A stretch of DNA of 64,000 bases from JAXMCI01 sp046349435. Lineage in GTDB: Bacteria; Pseudomonadota; Alphaproteobacteria; Dongiales; Dongiaceae. Location: the NCBI GenBank assembly GCA_046349435.1, contig JAXMCI010000043.1, positions 4,036 through 68,035 on the forward strand. The letters are read 5' to 3'. Position numbers and translations under genes: made by a program. The notes under the pieces were generated by a model. That model was not told the origin of the DNA. It worked only from the letters and a program-made list of their open reading frames with translations, and made no database searches. Below, one piece after another: positions 20,169 through 29,333 of this stretch (position 1 is the stretch's first letter; each line of letters opens with the position of its first letter).

Positions 20169-22865
20169 GTGGCGAGGAACGCCGAGCAGGAGCGGCTGCA
20201 GGCGCAGCGCCAGGGGCGCGAGGACTGGCGGCTGTGGGGACCGTATCTCGCCGAGCGCGCCTGGGGCACGGTGCGCGAGGACTACAGCCCGCAGGGCGAT
20301 GCGTGGGAGCATTTCAGCCACGACCAGGCGCGCTCGCGCGCCTATCGCTGGAGCGAGGACGGGCTCGGCGGCCTCTGCGACCGGCAGCAGATCCTCTGCT
20401 TCGCGCTGGCCTTGTGGAACGGCCGCGACCCCTTCCTCAAGGAGCGCGCCTTCGGCCTCACCGGCCCGCAGGGCAATCACGGCGAGGACGTCAAGGAGAG
20501 CTACTTCTATCTCGACGCGACGCCGAGCCATGCCTGGCTGCGCTATCTCTACAAGTATCCGCACGCCGCCTTCCCCTATGACGCGCTGGTCGCGGAGAAC
20601 CGCCGGCGCGACCGCCACCAGCCGGGCTTCAACCTCGAGGACACCGGGGTGTTCGCCGAGGACCGCTACTGGGACGTCGAGGTCAGCTACGCCAAGGCCG
20701 GCCCGACCGACATCCTGGTGCGCATCACCGCGGCCAATCGCGGGCCGGAGGAGACCGTGCTGCACCTGCTGCCGACCCTGTGGTTCCGCAACAGCTGGAG
20801 CTGGGATCCGGCGGCGGCGCGGCCGGCGCTTCGCCACCTGGCGCCGCCCGCCGGCGCCTCCTGGGCGGTCGAGGCGCAGGCCGAGGGGCTCGGGCGCTAC
20901 CGGCTGCTCGGCCGCCAGCCGGCCGAGCTGCTGTTCACCGAGAACGACAGCAACCTGGCGGCGCTATGGGGCCAGCCCAACCCGTCGCCCTACGTCAAGG
21001 ACGCCTTCCATCGCCGCGTCGTCGGCAACGACCCCGCCGCGGTCAATCCGGAGCGGCGCGGCACCAAGGCCGCCGCCTGGCACAAGCTGCATCTCGGCCC
21101 CGGCGAGACGGGGCATCTCGACCTGGTGCTGACCGACGCGGCGCGCGAGCGGCCGTTCGAGGGCGTCGAGGCGATGCTGTCGCGCCGCCGCTCCGAGGCC
21201 GACATCTTCTTCCACGACCTGCAGCCCCAGGCCCAGCCGGAGGACTTGCAGATCCTGCGCCAGGCGCTGGCCGGGATGATCTGGTGCAAGCAGTTCTTCC
21301 ACTACGACGTCGAGCGCTGGCTCGGCGGCGACAGCGTGCCGGCGCCGCCGCAGCGGCTGAAGGGGCGCAACCGCCAATGGAAGCACCTCAAGGCCGCCGA
21401 CATCCTGTCGGTGCCGGATTGCTGGGAGTATCCCTGGTTCGCCGCCTGGGACCTCGCCTTCCATTGCGGCGCGCTGGCGCTCATCGACATGGACTTCGCC
21501 AAGGAGCAGATCGAGGTCCTGCTGCGCGAGACCTACCTGCACCCGAACGGCCAGATCCCGGCCTATGAATGGGCCTTCGGCGACGCCAACCCGCCGGTCC
21601 ATGCCGCCGCCGCGCTCAAGCTCTACCGGGCCGAGCGGGTGCAGACCGGCGCCGGCGACCGCGCCTTCCTGGTCCGCGTCTTCAACAAGCTGCTGCTGCA
21701 CTATGCCTGGTGGATCAACCGCAAGGACGGCGACGGCAACAACGTCTTCGAGGGCGGCTTCCTCGGCCTCGACAACATCTCGGTGGTCGACCGCTCGCGG
21801 CCGCTGCCCGGCGGCTACAGCCTGAAGCAGGCCGACGCCACCGGCTGGATGGCGATGTTCGCCCTCAACATGACGATGATCGCGCTCGAGCTCGCGGTCG
21901 AGGAGCCGGACTACCAGGACATCGCGATCCAGACCTACCGGCAGTTCCTCTCGATCGCCAAGGCGATCTGCAGCGAGGCCGGCGGCGGCCTGCCGCTCTG
22001 GGACCCGGCCGACGGCTTCTTCAAGGACCTCATCGTCGACCCGGCCGGCCAGGTCCGGCGGGTCGACATCTACTCGATGGTCGGGCTGATCCCGCTGCTC
22101 GCCACCGAGGTGGTCGACCGCCGGCTGCTCGCCGCCGCGCCGCGCTTCCGCGAGATCCTGCGCGAGCACAAGGGCGGCCTGTTCCAGGGCAGCACGATCT
22201 GCGCCTGTCCCGACTGGGAGAACGATCGCGGCGAGCACCTGCTGGCCCTGGTCGACCACGAGATGCTGCCGCCGATCCTGCGGCGGATGACCGACGAGCG
22301 CGAGTTCCTGTCGCGCTACGGCGTGCGCAGCGTCAGCCGCATCCATGCCGAGCGGCGCGACCTCGGCGAGCTGCCGGGGATCGGCCGGGCGCTGATCGAC
22401 TACGTTCCCGGCGAATCCGACTCCGGGCTGTTCGGCGGCAACTCCAACTGGCGCGGGCCGATCTGGCTGCCGGTCAACTACGCGCTGGTCCAGGCGCTGG
22501 AGAAGTTCCACCGCTTCCTCGGCGACGCCTACCGGGTGCCGGTGCCCTGCGCCGGCGACCAGCCGCTGACGCTCAAGGGGATCGCCAACCTGATCGCCGA
22601 CCGGGTGGTCGACCTCTATCGCCGCAACCCGGACGGGGTGCGGCCGGCGCTGGCCCGCCAGCCGGCCTTCGCCCGCGACCCGCACTGGCGCGACCTGCTG
22701 CTGTTCTACGAGTACTTCCACGCCGACACCGGCCAGGGCCTCGGCGCCGCCCACCAGACCGGCTGGACCGGCCTGATCGCCAACCTGGTGATGCGCCGCT
22801 ACCGCTCCGACGTGCCGGAGTTCTGGAGCCAGTACGGCGGCGCGGCGGTCGCGCCGGCGGCGTGA
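20169..22865 (+). CDS. GH63-like / mannosyl-oligosaccharide glucosidase-related glycosidase
   Basis: 898 residues from a GTG preceded by GGGAGGGACGAG, a strong ribosome site. The sequence has the N-terminal beta-sandwich signature WGTVREDYSPQGDAWEHF and the (alpha/alpha)6 barrel blocks CWEYPWFAAWDLAFHC, GQIPAYEWAFGDANPPVHA and GESDSGLFGGNSNWRGPIWL, found in bacterial glucosidases of the GH63 group. It lacks a signal peptide, so it probably acts on a cytoplasmic sugar or glycoside, for instance glucosylglycerate- or mannosylglycerate-type solutes. The substrate is inference. No sugar transporter is adjacent. Confidence 0.85.
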   Translation: MARNAEQERLQAQRQGREDWRLWGPYLAERAWGTVREDYSPQGDAWEHFSHDQARSRAYRWSEDGLGGLCDRQQILCFALALWNGRDPFLKERAFGLTGPQGNHGEDVKESYFYLDATPSHAWLRYLYKYPHAAFPYDALVAENRRRDRHQPGFNLEDTGVFAEDRYWDVEVSYAKAGPTDILVRITAANRGPEETVLHLLPTLWFRNSWSWDPAAARPALRHLAPPAGASWAVEAQAEGLGRYRLLGRQPAELLFTENDSNLAALWGQPNPSPYVKDAFHRRVVGNDPAAVNPERRGTKAAAWHKLHLGPGETGHLDLVLTDAARERPFEGVEAMLSRRRSEADIFFHDLQPQAQPEDLQILRQALAGMIWCKQFFHYDVERWLGGDSVPAPPQRLKGRNRQWKHLKAADILSVPDCWEYPWFAAWDLAFHCGALALIDMDFAKEQIEVLLRETYLHPNGQIPAYEWAFGDANPPVHAAAALKLYRAERVQTGAGDRAFLVRVFNKLLLHYAWWINRKDGDGNNVFEGGFLGLDNISVVDRSRPLPGGYSLKQADATGWMAMFALNMTMIALELAVEEPDYQDIAIQTYRQFLSIAKAICSEAGGGLPLWDPADGFFKDLIVDPAGQVRRVDIYSMVGLIPLLATEVVDRRLLAAAPRFREILREHKGGLFQGSTICACPDWENDRGEHLLALVDHEMLPPILRRMTDEREFLSRYGVRSVSRIHAERRDLGELPGIGRALIDYVPGESDSGLFGGNSNWRGPIWLPVNYALVQALEKFHRFLGDAYRVPVPCAGDQPLTLKGIANLIADRVVDLYRRNPDGVRPALARQPAFARDPHWRDLLLFYEYFHADTGQGLGAAHQTGWTGLIANLVMRRYRSDVPEFWSQYGGAAVAPAA

Positions 22866-22908
22866 GGCGTCCCGCCGGCGGGCGCATGGTCCAATCGAGC
22901 CTGCCGGC

Positions 22909-23271
22909 TTACAGATCGAACAGGTGCCTCAGGAGCATGAAGTCGACGGCGGTGCGAAACGCGGCACCGAACGAGGGCGGCGGCTTGGGATTCGAGTCAA
23001 TGAACCCGTCGTACATCATTTCGGGGTATCGATACCACATGAAATCGATGAAGTAATGCAGCAAGAGCCTGATCAGGAAGATGCCGGAAAGCAGGGCGAG
23101 AAGGAAAACCGCAGCGAAGATAAAGCCCGATGCCGGCGCGACCGCTCGCGCGGCAAGCGCGGCCGGAATGGCGCTGATGCCTGCGAAAACCGCAAATAAC
23201 ACGACATGCATACGAATCTTATCGCGGAACATCTCTCGACGCCGGCGACGCATCACCTGCTCGCGATCCAT
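22909..23271 (-). CDS. Hypothetical two-helix membrane protein of lower GC content
   Basis: 120 residues starting at MDREQVMRRRRREMFRDKIR, with the ribosome site AAGGAGG 7 bases upstream. Two hydrophobic segments are predicted at about residues 24-45 and 50-75, between a strongly basic N-terminus (cytoplasmic) and a Tyr/Trp/Met-rich C-terminal tail (FIDFMWYRYPEMMYDGFID). Its codons use far more A and T in third position than any neighbour, suggesting separate acquisition. No family was recognised. It faces the GH63-like gene, 43 bases apart. Confidence 0.75.
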   Translation of the reverse strand: MDREQVMRRRRREMFRDKIRMHVVLFAVFAGISAIPAALAARAVAPASGFIFAAVFLLALLSGIFLIRLLLHYFIDFMWYRYPEMMYDGFIDSNPKPPPSFGAAFRTAVDFMLLRHLFDL

Positions 23272-23330
23272 CTTCGGCCTCCTTGAATGTAGTGCCGAAT
23301 CGCATCACGGATACGCAGAATAGAATTATC

Positions 23331-23349
23331 TACTATATGCTGGATAGTA
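23331..23349. promoter_or_regulatory. AT-rich dyad upstream of the lower-GC membrane-protein gene
   Basis: TACTAT and ATAGTA flank a 7-base spacer in an AT-rich stretch (about 23310-23350) that is the likely promoter of the minus-strand gene starting at 23271. It could be an operator. The same stretch also lies just past the stop of the fusion gene ending at 23374. Confidence 0.3.
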
Positions 23350-23373
23350 TCTTCTGCGACCTCGGACCGCGCC

Positions 23374-25758
23374 TCAGCCGCCGGCCTCCGCCAGCGCCTG
23401 GTCCAACGCCGCGACGGCGAGATCCGCCTGCTCGCGGCTGAAGCAGATCGGCGGGCGCAGCTTCAGCACGTTGCCGTGCGGCCCCTCGGTCGCGGTCAGC
23501 ACGCCGAGGTCGCGCATGCGGTTGACCACCCGCTTGGCCTCGGCCGCGGCGGGCTCCAGGGTGGCGCGGTCGCGCACCAGCTCGACGCCGACCAGCAGGC
23601 CGCTGCCGCGGACGTCGCCGATCAGGGCGTGCCGCTCGGCGAGGCGCCTGAGGCCGCTCCTGAAGTGCGCGCCCACCACGCGCGCGTTCTCCTGCAGCCC
23701 CTCGCGCTCGAGCACCTCGAGCACCGCCAGGCCGGCGGCGCAGGAGACGTTGTTGCCGCCGAAGGTCGAGAAGAAGTTGGTCTCGTCGACCAGCGCCTGG
23801 ACGATCTCGGGCCGCGTCACCACCGCGCCCAGCGGGTGGCCGTTGCCGATCGGCTTGCCCATGCAGACGATGTCGGGGGTCACGCCGTGCAGCTCGAAGC
23901 CCCACAGCGCCTCGCCCTGGCGGCCGAAGCCGCTCTGCACCTCGTCGGCGACGCACAGCCCGCCGGCCCGGCGGACCCGCTCGTAAACCCCGGCGAGCCA
24001 GCCCGGCGGGGCGTCGAGCACGCCGTTGGTCAGCAGCCCGGCGTCAGCGACGAAGAGGGCCGGCCGAAGCCCGGCCTCGGCCAGCGAAGCGATCGCCCGG
24101 TCGGCGTCGGCGGCATAGCGCGCCGCGAGATCGGGCGCGCCGCCGCGCCAGGGGCCGCGGAAATCGTCCGGGCCGAGGATGGTGCGGACATGCGGCGCCA
24201 GCCGGTCGGCCGGGGCGAATTCCGGCGACAGGGCGGCGACCGCGTCGGTCCAGCCGTGATAGGCGTACTCCATCACGACCGCGCCGCGCTGGCCGGTACA
24301 GGCCCGGGCGAGGCGCCATGCGAGATCGACGGCCTCGCTGCCGGAGTTGACGAACATGCAGGCGGTGAGGCCGCTCTCGGCCGGCATGGTCGCGGCGAGG
24401 CGCTCGGCAAAGTCCAGCACCTCGTCGAAGAGATAGCGGGTGTTGGTGTTGAGGGTCGCGGCCTGCCGGGCGATCGCGGCGACGACGTGCGGATGGCAGT
24501 GCCCGACATGCGGCACGTTGTTGTAGACGTCGAGATAGCGCCGGCCGGTGACGTCGGTGAGCCAGGCGCCCTCGCCCCGCACCATGTGCAGCGGCCGGTC
24601 GTAGAACATGTAGGCCTGCGGGCCCATCACCCGCCGGCGCCGCGCGAGCATGCGGGCGCGGTCGGCATCGACCTCCGAGGGCGCGATGCGCGGGACCGGC
24701 AGCGGCGCCGGGGCGAGCGCCCGGCGCAGCGCCGCGGTGGCCCGCTCGCGGCCGATCGCCTCCAGCGCCGCCAGCGCCTGCGCCGTCGGCTCGACGCCGC
24801 TCTCGAGATAGCTCGGATCGTAGCCGGGCTGGCTGCGGCGGCTGGCGAGGATCGCCAGGCTCGCCACCCGCCGCGCCTGCAGCAGGTCGAAGAGCTGCGC
24901 CACCTCGGCATCATCCAGCGGCACCACCGCATGGTAGCCGGCCACCACCGCCGCGAACGCCTCCAGCTGGCCCTCGACATCGAGCACGAGGTCCGCCCCG
25001 GCGGCCGCCAGCTCCAGGACGATCGGCCCGTGCACCATGTCGCCATAGTCGATCAGGCCGGTGATGCGCTCCGGCTCGGCCTCGTCGACCAGCACGTTGT
25101 GCGGGTGCAGGTCGTGGTGCAGGACCTGGGCGCGGAAGCCGTCGAGGCACGGCAGGCAGTCGGCGGCGAAGCGGTCCAGCACGCGCTCGGACAGCCCGCG
25201 CAGCACGGGGTCCTCGAGCGCCGCCAGGCACGGCCGGAGGCGCAGCGCATGGCGGACGTCCCAGACGATCTCGCGCCCGGCCGCGGGATGGAAGAACCCG
25301 GCGAGCGCGCGGTCGATCGATCCCGCCAGCCCGCCGAGCTGGCGCAGCATCGCCGGCGTCTGGCCGACCTCGACCATCGGCCGGCCGGGCAGGAAATCCA
25401 GCATCCAGACGGCATGGACCCGGCCGGACGGCCCGGTCGCATGCGCCAGCGGCGCGCCGCTGCGGGCGGGCCGCACCCGCGGCACCGGCAGGCGGGGATC
25501 CTGCCGCGCGATCCAGCTCAGCGCCGCGATCTGGAAATCGACCGTGGCGTCGTCCTCGTCGGCATGGACGACCTTGAGCGTGAAGTCGCCGGCGCCGGTG
25601 GCGAGGCGGAAGACCCGGTCGCGCTCGGAATGCAGCTCGTGCGCCGTGCCATCGAGCCCGTAGAGCTCGGCGGCGACGCGCTCGGCCTCCGCCGTGCCGA
25701 AGGCCGGGCGGGCGACGTCGAGGAACTTCACGGGGGCGGCGTGGGATGTCTTGGCCAT
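23374..25758 (-). CDS. Fusion of APH-type phosphotransferase and class III aminotransferase
   Basis: 794 residues starting at MAKTSHAAPVKFLDVARPAF. Residues about 20-340 form an APH/choline-kinase-like domain: HSERDRVFRLATG, the Brenner motif VLHHDLHPHNVLVD and LIDYGD with the metal-binding Asp. Residues about 365-790 are a class III PLP aminotransferase: MFYDRPLHMVRGEG, GSEAVDLAWRLAR, CVADEVQSGFGRQG and the PLP-Lys in CMGKPIGNGHPLGAV. The pairing mirrors the hydroxylysine kinase and phospho-lyase (AGPHD1/AGXT2L) activities. The enzyme may phosphorylate an amino alcohol or hydroxy-amino acid and then eliminate phosphate; this is inference. It is a lone gene. Confidence 0.88.
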   Translation of the reverse strand: MAKTSHAAPVKFLDVARPAFGTAEAERVAAELYGLDGTAHELHSERDRVFRLATGAGDFTLKVVHADEDDATVDFQIAALSWIARQDPRLPVPRVRPARSGAPLAHATGPSGRVHAVWMLDFLPGRPMVEVGQTPAMLRQLGGLAGSIDRALAGFFHPAAGREIVWDVRHALRLRPCLAALEDPVLRGLSERVLDRFAADCLPCLDGFRAQVLHHDLHPHNVLVDEAEPERITGLIDYGDMVHGPIVLELAAAGADLVLDVEGQLEAFAAVVAGYHAVVPLDDAEVAQLFDLLQARRVASLAILASRRSQPGYDPSYLESGVEPTAQALAALEAIGRERATAALRRALAPAPLPVPRIAPSEVDADRARMLARRRRVMGPQAYMFYDRPLHMVRGEGAWLTDVTGRRYLDVYNNVPHVGHCHPHVVAAIARQAATLNTNTRYLFDEVLDFAERLAATMPAESGLTACMFVNSGSEAVDLAWRLARACTGQRGAVVMEYAYHGWTDAVAALSPEFAPADRLAPHVRTILGPDDFRGPWRGGAPDLAARYAADADRAIASLAEAGLRPALFVADAGLLTNGVLDAPPGWLAGVYERVRRAGGLCVADEVQSGFGRQGEALWGFELHGVTPDIVCMGKPIGNGHPLGAVVTRPEIVQALVDETNFFSTFGGNNVSCAAGLAVLEVLEREGLQENARVVGAHFRSGLRRLAERHALIGDVRGSGLLVGVELVRDRATLEPAAAEAKRVVNRMRDLGVLTATEGPHGNVLKLRPPICFSREQADLAVAALDQALAEAGG

Positions 25759-25852
25759 GCCCGCCTGTCTACCGCGCCGTCGCGGGCTCCGCTGTTCCAT
25801 GTGCGACGCATCGCCGACGCGCGCCGCCCGTGCGGCCCGGCCAGCGTGCCGG

Positions 25853-25938
25853 CCTCATCCTTCGACAAGCTCAGGATGAGGCTCTTCAGATCGCGCCCGC
25901 CCCTCAGAACCTCGTCCTGAGCTTGTCGAAGGGCGAGG
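25853..25938. repeat. Pair of inverted REP-like palindromes
   Basis: Two related 29-base elements in opposite orientation sit at 25853-25881 and 25910-25938. Each contains the core CTTCGACAAGCTCAGGA or its complement. The first is itself a palindrome (CCTCATCC with GGATGAGG). This core is a common intergenic REP/BIME-type repeat in Proteobacteria. It lies in the gap between the fusion gene and the amine oxidase gene. Confidence 0.85.
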
Positions 25939-25962
25939 TCGGCACGGCGGTGCCGCCACCGC

Positions 25963-27279
25963 TCAATGATGCGGCGGCAGCGGTGTGCCGTCGCGCCGCG
26001 CGGCGCGGTTGTCGCGCCAGCGGAAGTAGCGGAGCATCAGCTGCGGCGCGACCTTCATGTAGGCCGGCGAGCGGGCGAGCGGCTCGGTCTTCAGCGCCAT
26101 GTCCTGCTCCGGCACGCCGAGCGCCCAGTCGGCCAGCACCGTGCCCATCATCGTGCCGGTCGGCACGCCGCGGCCGGAATAGCCGAGCGAGGCGACGACG
26201 CCGGGCGCCAGCTGGAACAGGCGCGGGATGGTGCGCGGCTGCATGTCGAGGTCGCCCCACCAGAAATACTGCCACTCGACGTCGCCGATCTGCGGGTGGA
26301 TCCAGCGCAGCCGGTCGCTCATCACCTGGCGGGTGTAGTCGAGGTCGGGGCCGCGCCGGCCCATCGGGAACATCGAGGCGACGATGCGGCCGTCCTTGTC
26401 GTACTTGTAGCAGTAGATGTCGCCGCGCCCGTCGAGCGCGGTGTGGTTGCCGGGCAGCACGCTCTTGCGGATGTTGTCGGAGAGCGGCTGGGTGGCGGCG
26501 ACGAACACCGGCATCAGCGTGAAGGTCTGCTCCAGCCCCGGCCAGAAGCCGTCGGTGTAGGCGCCGGTGCCGCACACCACCTTGTCGGCGACCACGCGGC
26601 TCCGCGCCGTGCGCACCGCCCAGCGCTGCCCGGCCGGCTCGATGCCGGTGACGCGCGAGCCGACATAGACGCGCACGCCAAGCTTGACGCAGGCCCGCGC
26701 CAGGCCGCGGGCATAGCCGAGCGGGTTGAGGTGGCCGCCCTCGGGATGGAACCAGGCGCCGAAGAAGCGGTCGGAGCCCATCATCGCCGCGGTCTCCTCG
26801 CGGCTCAGCACGCGGGTGTCCTTGCCGACCGCGCGGTAGGTCGCGTTGTGCTTCTCGATCTTGGCCAGCGCGCTCGGCGTGTGGGCGGCGGCGATGTAGC
26901 CGTTCTGCTGCCACTCGCAGTCGATGTCGAAGCGCTCGACCAGGCTGGCGACCAGGTTGGCGCCGTTGGTCTGGCGCTGGATCAGCCGCTCGGCATAGGG
27001 CTCGCCGAGCATCTCCCGCACCTTGGGGATGGAATAGAAATGGAAGGTCGGCGTGCAGTGCCCGGCATTCCTGCCGGAGCAGCCATAGCCCGATTGCTGC
27101 GCCTCCAGCACCACCACCCGCACGCCCTTGTCGGCGAGGTGGATGGCGGTCGACAGCCCGGTATAGCCGGCGCCGACGATGCAGACGTCGGCCTCCTGCT
27201 CCTCCTCGAGCGGACCGAGGTCCGGCGCCGGCGCGGCGCTGGCGTACCAGAGCGAGGGTTCCAGCGGCTGGCGGATCAT
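25963..27279 (-). CDS. FAD-dependent amine oxidoreductase (gamma-glutamylputrescine oxidase PuuB-like)
   Basis: 438 residues starting at MIRQPLEPSLWYASAAPAP, chosen because a GGAG site lies 8 bases before it; an in-frame ATG nine codons earlier has none. The Rossmann FAD motif is VCIVGAGYTGLSTAIHLADKG, followed by SGRNAGHCTP, where related oxidases carry or approach flavin. The C-terminal GYSGRGVPTGTMMGTVLADW is typical of PuuB/DadA-like oxidases. It should oxidise a secondary or primary amine, releasing ammonia or an aldehyde. As the last gene of the ABC operon, 27 bases after the ATPase gene, it probably acts on the imported compound. Confidence 0.88.
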   Translation of the reverse strand: MIRQPLEPSLWYASAAPAPDLGPLEEEQEADVCIVGAGYTGLSTAIHLADKGVRVVVLEAQQSGYGCSGRNAGHCTPTFHFYSIPKVREMLGEPYAERLIQRQTNGANLVASLVERFDIDCEWQQNGYIAAAHTPSALAKIEKHNATYRAVGKDTRVLSREETAAMMGSDRFFGAWFHPEGGHLNPLGYARGLARACVKLGVRVYVGSRVTGIEPAGQRWAVRTARSRVVADKVVCGTGAYTDGFWPGLEQTFTLMPVFVAATQPLSDNIRKSVLPGNHTALDGRGDIYCYKYDKDGRIVASMFPMGRRGPDLDYTRQVMSDRLRWIHPQIGDVEWQYFWWGDLDMQPRTIPRLFQLAPGVVASLGYSGRGVPTGTMMGTVLADWALGVPEQDMALKTEPLARSPAYMKVAPQLMLRYFRWRDNRAARRDGTPLPPHH

Positions 27280-27306
27280 GGTCGGTCTCCTCTGCTGGGA
27301 AGTCAT

Positions 27307-28308
27307 TCAGGCCCGGCCGGCGGCGGCCAGGTCGAGATCGTCGCGGATGCAGGCGCTGAGATGGCCGGCCGCCACCGCGGCGAGCGGCGGCACCGCCTCG
27401 GCGCAGGCGGGCAGCGCATAGCGGCAGCGGGTGCGGAAGGCGCAGCCCGAGGGCGGGTTGATCGGGCTCGGCAGGTCGCCCTTCAGCACGATGCGCTGGC
27501 GGCGCAAGGTCGGGTCGGGGATCGGCGCCGCCGAGAGCAGCGCCTCGGTATAGGGATGGCGCGGCGTGCGGAACAGGGTGCGGGCCGGCGCCAGCTCGAC
27601 GATGCGGCCGAGATAGAGCACGGCGATGCGGTCGGAGCTGTGCGCCACCACGGCGAGGTCGTGGCTGATGAACAGGATGGTGAGGCCGAGCTCGTCCTTG
27701 ATGCCGAGCAGCAGGTTGACGATCTGCGCCTGGATCGAGACGTCGAGCGCCGAGACCGGCTCGTCGGCCACCAGGAACACGGGATGCACCATCAGCGAGC
27801 GGGCGATGCCGATGCGCTGGCGCTGGCCGCCGGAGAACTCGTGCGGATAGCGCGCCGCGTGGTGCGGCGCCAGCCCGACCCGGACCAGCGCGTGCTGGAT
27901 GCGCTCGCGCCGCTCGGCCGCCGCCATGGCGGGCTCGTGGATGCGCAAGGGGGCGGCGAGGATCGATTCCACCGTCATGCGGGGATTGAGCGAGCCGAAC
28001 GGGTCCTGGAAGACGAGCTGCATGCGGCGGCGCAGCGGCTTCAGCGCGCGCCGGCCGAGCCGCGTCACGTCGCGCCCCTCGAAGGCGATGCGGCCGCCGG
28101 TCGGATCGAGCAGGCGCAGGATGGTGCGGCCGATCGTGCTCTTGCCCGAGCCCGATTCGCCGACCAGCCCGAGCACCTCGCCCGGCGCGATCGCGAAGCT
28201 GACCCCGTCGACCGCGCGCACCAGCTCGGCGCCGCGCCCGAGCCAGCCGCGGTCGAGGCGGAAATGCTTGGTCAGGTCGCTGACCTCGAGCAGCGGCGCG
28301 GCGTCCAT
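27307..28308 (-). CDS. Oligopeptide ABC transporter ATP-binding protein, DppF-type
   Basis: 333 residues from MDAAPLLEVSDLTKHF, whose ATG shares one base with the upstream stop codon. Walker A (GESGSGKST), Q-loop (VFQDPFGSLNP), signature (FSGGQRQRIGIA), Walker B (FLVADEPVSALD) and H-loop (FISHDLAVVAH) are all present. The C-terminal oligopeptide extension has CAFRTRCRYALPACAE. Unlike the corresponding gene at 5048-5996, this one is intact. Confidence 0.94.
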   Translation of the reverse strand: MDAAPLLEVSDLTKHFRLDRGWLGRGAELVRAVDGVSFAIAPGEVLGLVGESGSGKSTIGRTILRLLDPTGGRIAFEGRDVTRLGRRALKPLRRRMQLVFQDPFGSLNPRMTVESILAAPLRIHEPAMAAAERRERIQHALVRVGLAPHHAARYPHEFSGGQRQRIGIARSLMVHPVFLVADEPVSALDVSIQAQIVNLLLGIKDELGLTILFISHDLAVVAHSSDRIAVLYLGRIVELAPARTLFRTPRHPYTEALLSAAPIPDPTLRRQRIVLKGDLPSPINPPSGCAFRTRCRYALPACAEAVPPLAAVAAGHLSACIRDDLDLAAAGRA

Positions 28309-29333
28309 CAGGCGGCGCCCTCGCGGATCTCGCGCCAGCGCAGGCAGCGCACGCGATGGCCGGCCTCGGCCTCGGCGAGGTCGGGCAGCCCGGCATCGCA
28401 CGTCCCGGCCCGGCGGTGGCGGCAGCGCGGGCCGAAGGAGCAGCCCGGCGGCAGGTGGGCGGGATCCGGCACGCTGCCGCCGATCATCTCGAGCGGCGTG
28501 CGCTCGCCCGCCGCCCGGTCGAGCCGCGGCACCGAGCGCAGCAGCCCCTGGGTGTAAGGCATCAGCGGCCGGGTCAGGGTCGGCACCACCGCGCCCTCCT
28601 CGACGATGCGGCCGGCATACATCACCATCACCCGGTCGGCGATCTCGGCGACGACGCCGAGATTGTGGGTGATGAAGATCACCGACATGCCGGTGCGCGC
28701 CTGCAGGTCGCGCAGCAGCTCGAGGATCTGCAGCTGCACGGTGACGTCGAGCGCGGTGGTCGGCTCGTCGGCGATCAGCACCGCCGGGTCGCAGGCCAGC
28801 GCGATGGCGATCATCACCCGCTGGCGCATGCCGCCGGAGAGCTGGTGCGGATAGCTGTCGAGCCGGCGGCGCGGCTCAGGGATGCCGACCAGCTCGAGCC
28901 GCGACGCGGCGCGGTCGAGCGCCGCGCGGCGGCCGAGGCCGCGATGGTGGCGCAGCGACTCGGCGATCTGGCGGCCGACATTGTGCACCGGGTTGAGCGA
29001 GGTCAGCGGCTCCTGGAAGATCATCGCGATCTCGTTGCCGCGCACCTGGCGCATCTCGGCCTCGGGCAGCGCCAGCAGCTCGCGCATTCCGCCGTCGCGG
29101 CCGCGCAGGGCGACCGAGCCTTCCACCGTGGCGCGCGGCGGCGCCGGCGTCAGGCGCATCGCCGCCAGGCTGGTGACGCTCTTGCCGCAGCCCGACTCGC
29201 CGACCAGCGCCAGCGTCTCGCCGCGCCGCACCGCGAAGGAGACGCCCTGCACCGCCGGCACGGTGCCGCGGTCGGTGCGGAAGGTGACGCGCAGGTCGTC
29301 CACCGCGAGCTGGATGTCGCCGCCGGCGCTCAC
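28308..29333 (-). CDS. Oligopeptide ABC transporter ATP-binding protein, DppD-type
   Basis: 341 residues from a GTG (VSAGGDIQLAVDDLRVTF) that overlaps the stop of the permease gene by 4 bases. The motifs are Walker A GESGCGKSV, Q-loop IFQEPLTSLNP, signature LSGGMRQRVMIA, Walker B VLIADEPTTALD and H-loop FITHNLGVVAE, with the C-terminal CSFGPRCRHRRAGTC extension. An open frame continues upstream, but it overlaps both permease genes and is not coding. Confidence 0.93.
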   Translation of the reverse strand: MSAGGDIQLAVDDLRVTFRTDRGTVPAVQGVSFAVRRGETLALVGESGCGKSVTSLAAMRLTPAPPRATVEGSVALRGRDGGMRELLALPEAEMRQVRGNEIAMIFQEPLTSLNPVHNVGRQIAESLRHHRGLGRRAALDRAASRLELVGIPEPRRRLDSYPHQLSGGMRQRVMIAIALACDPAVLIADEPTTALDVTVQLQILELLRDLQARTGMSVIFITHNLGVVAEIADRVMVMYAGRIVEEGAVVPTLTRPLMPYTQGLLRSVPRLDRAAGERTPLEMIGGSVPDPAHLPPGCSFGPRCRHRRAGTCDAGLPDLAEAEAGHRVRCLRWREIREGAA

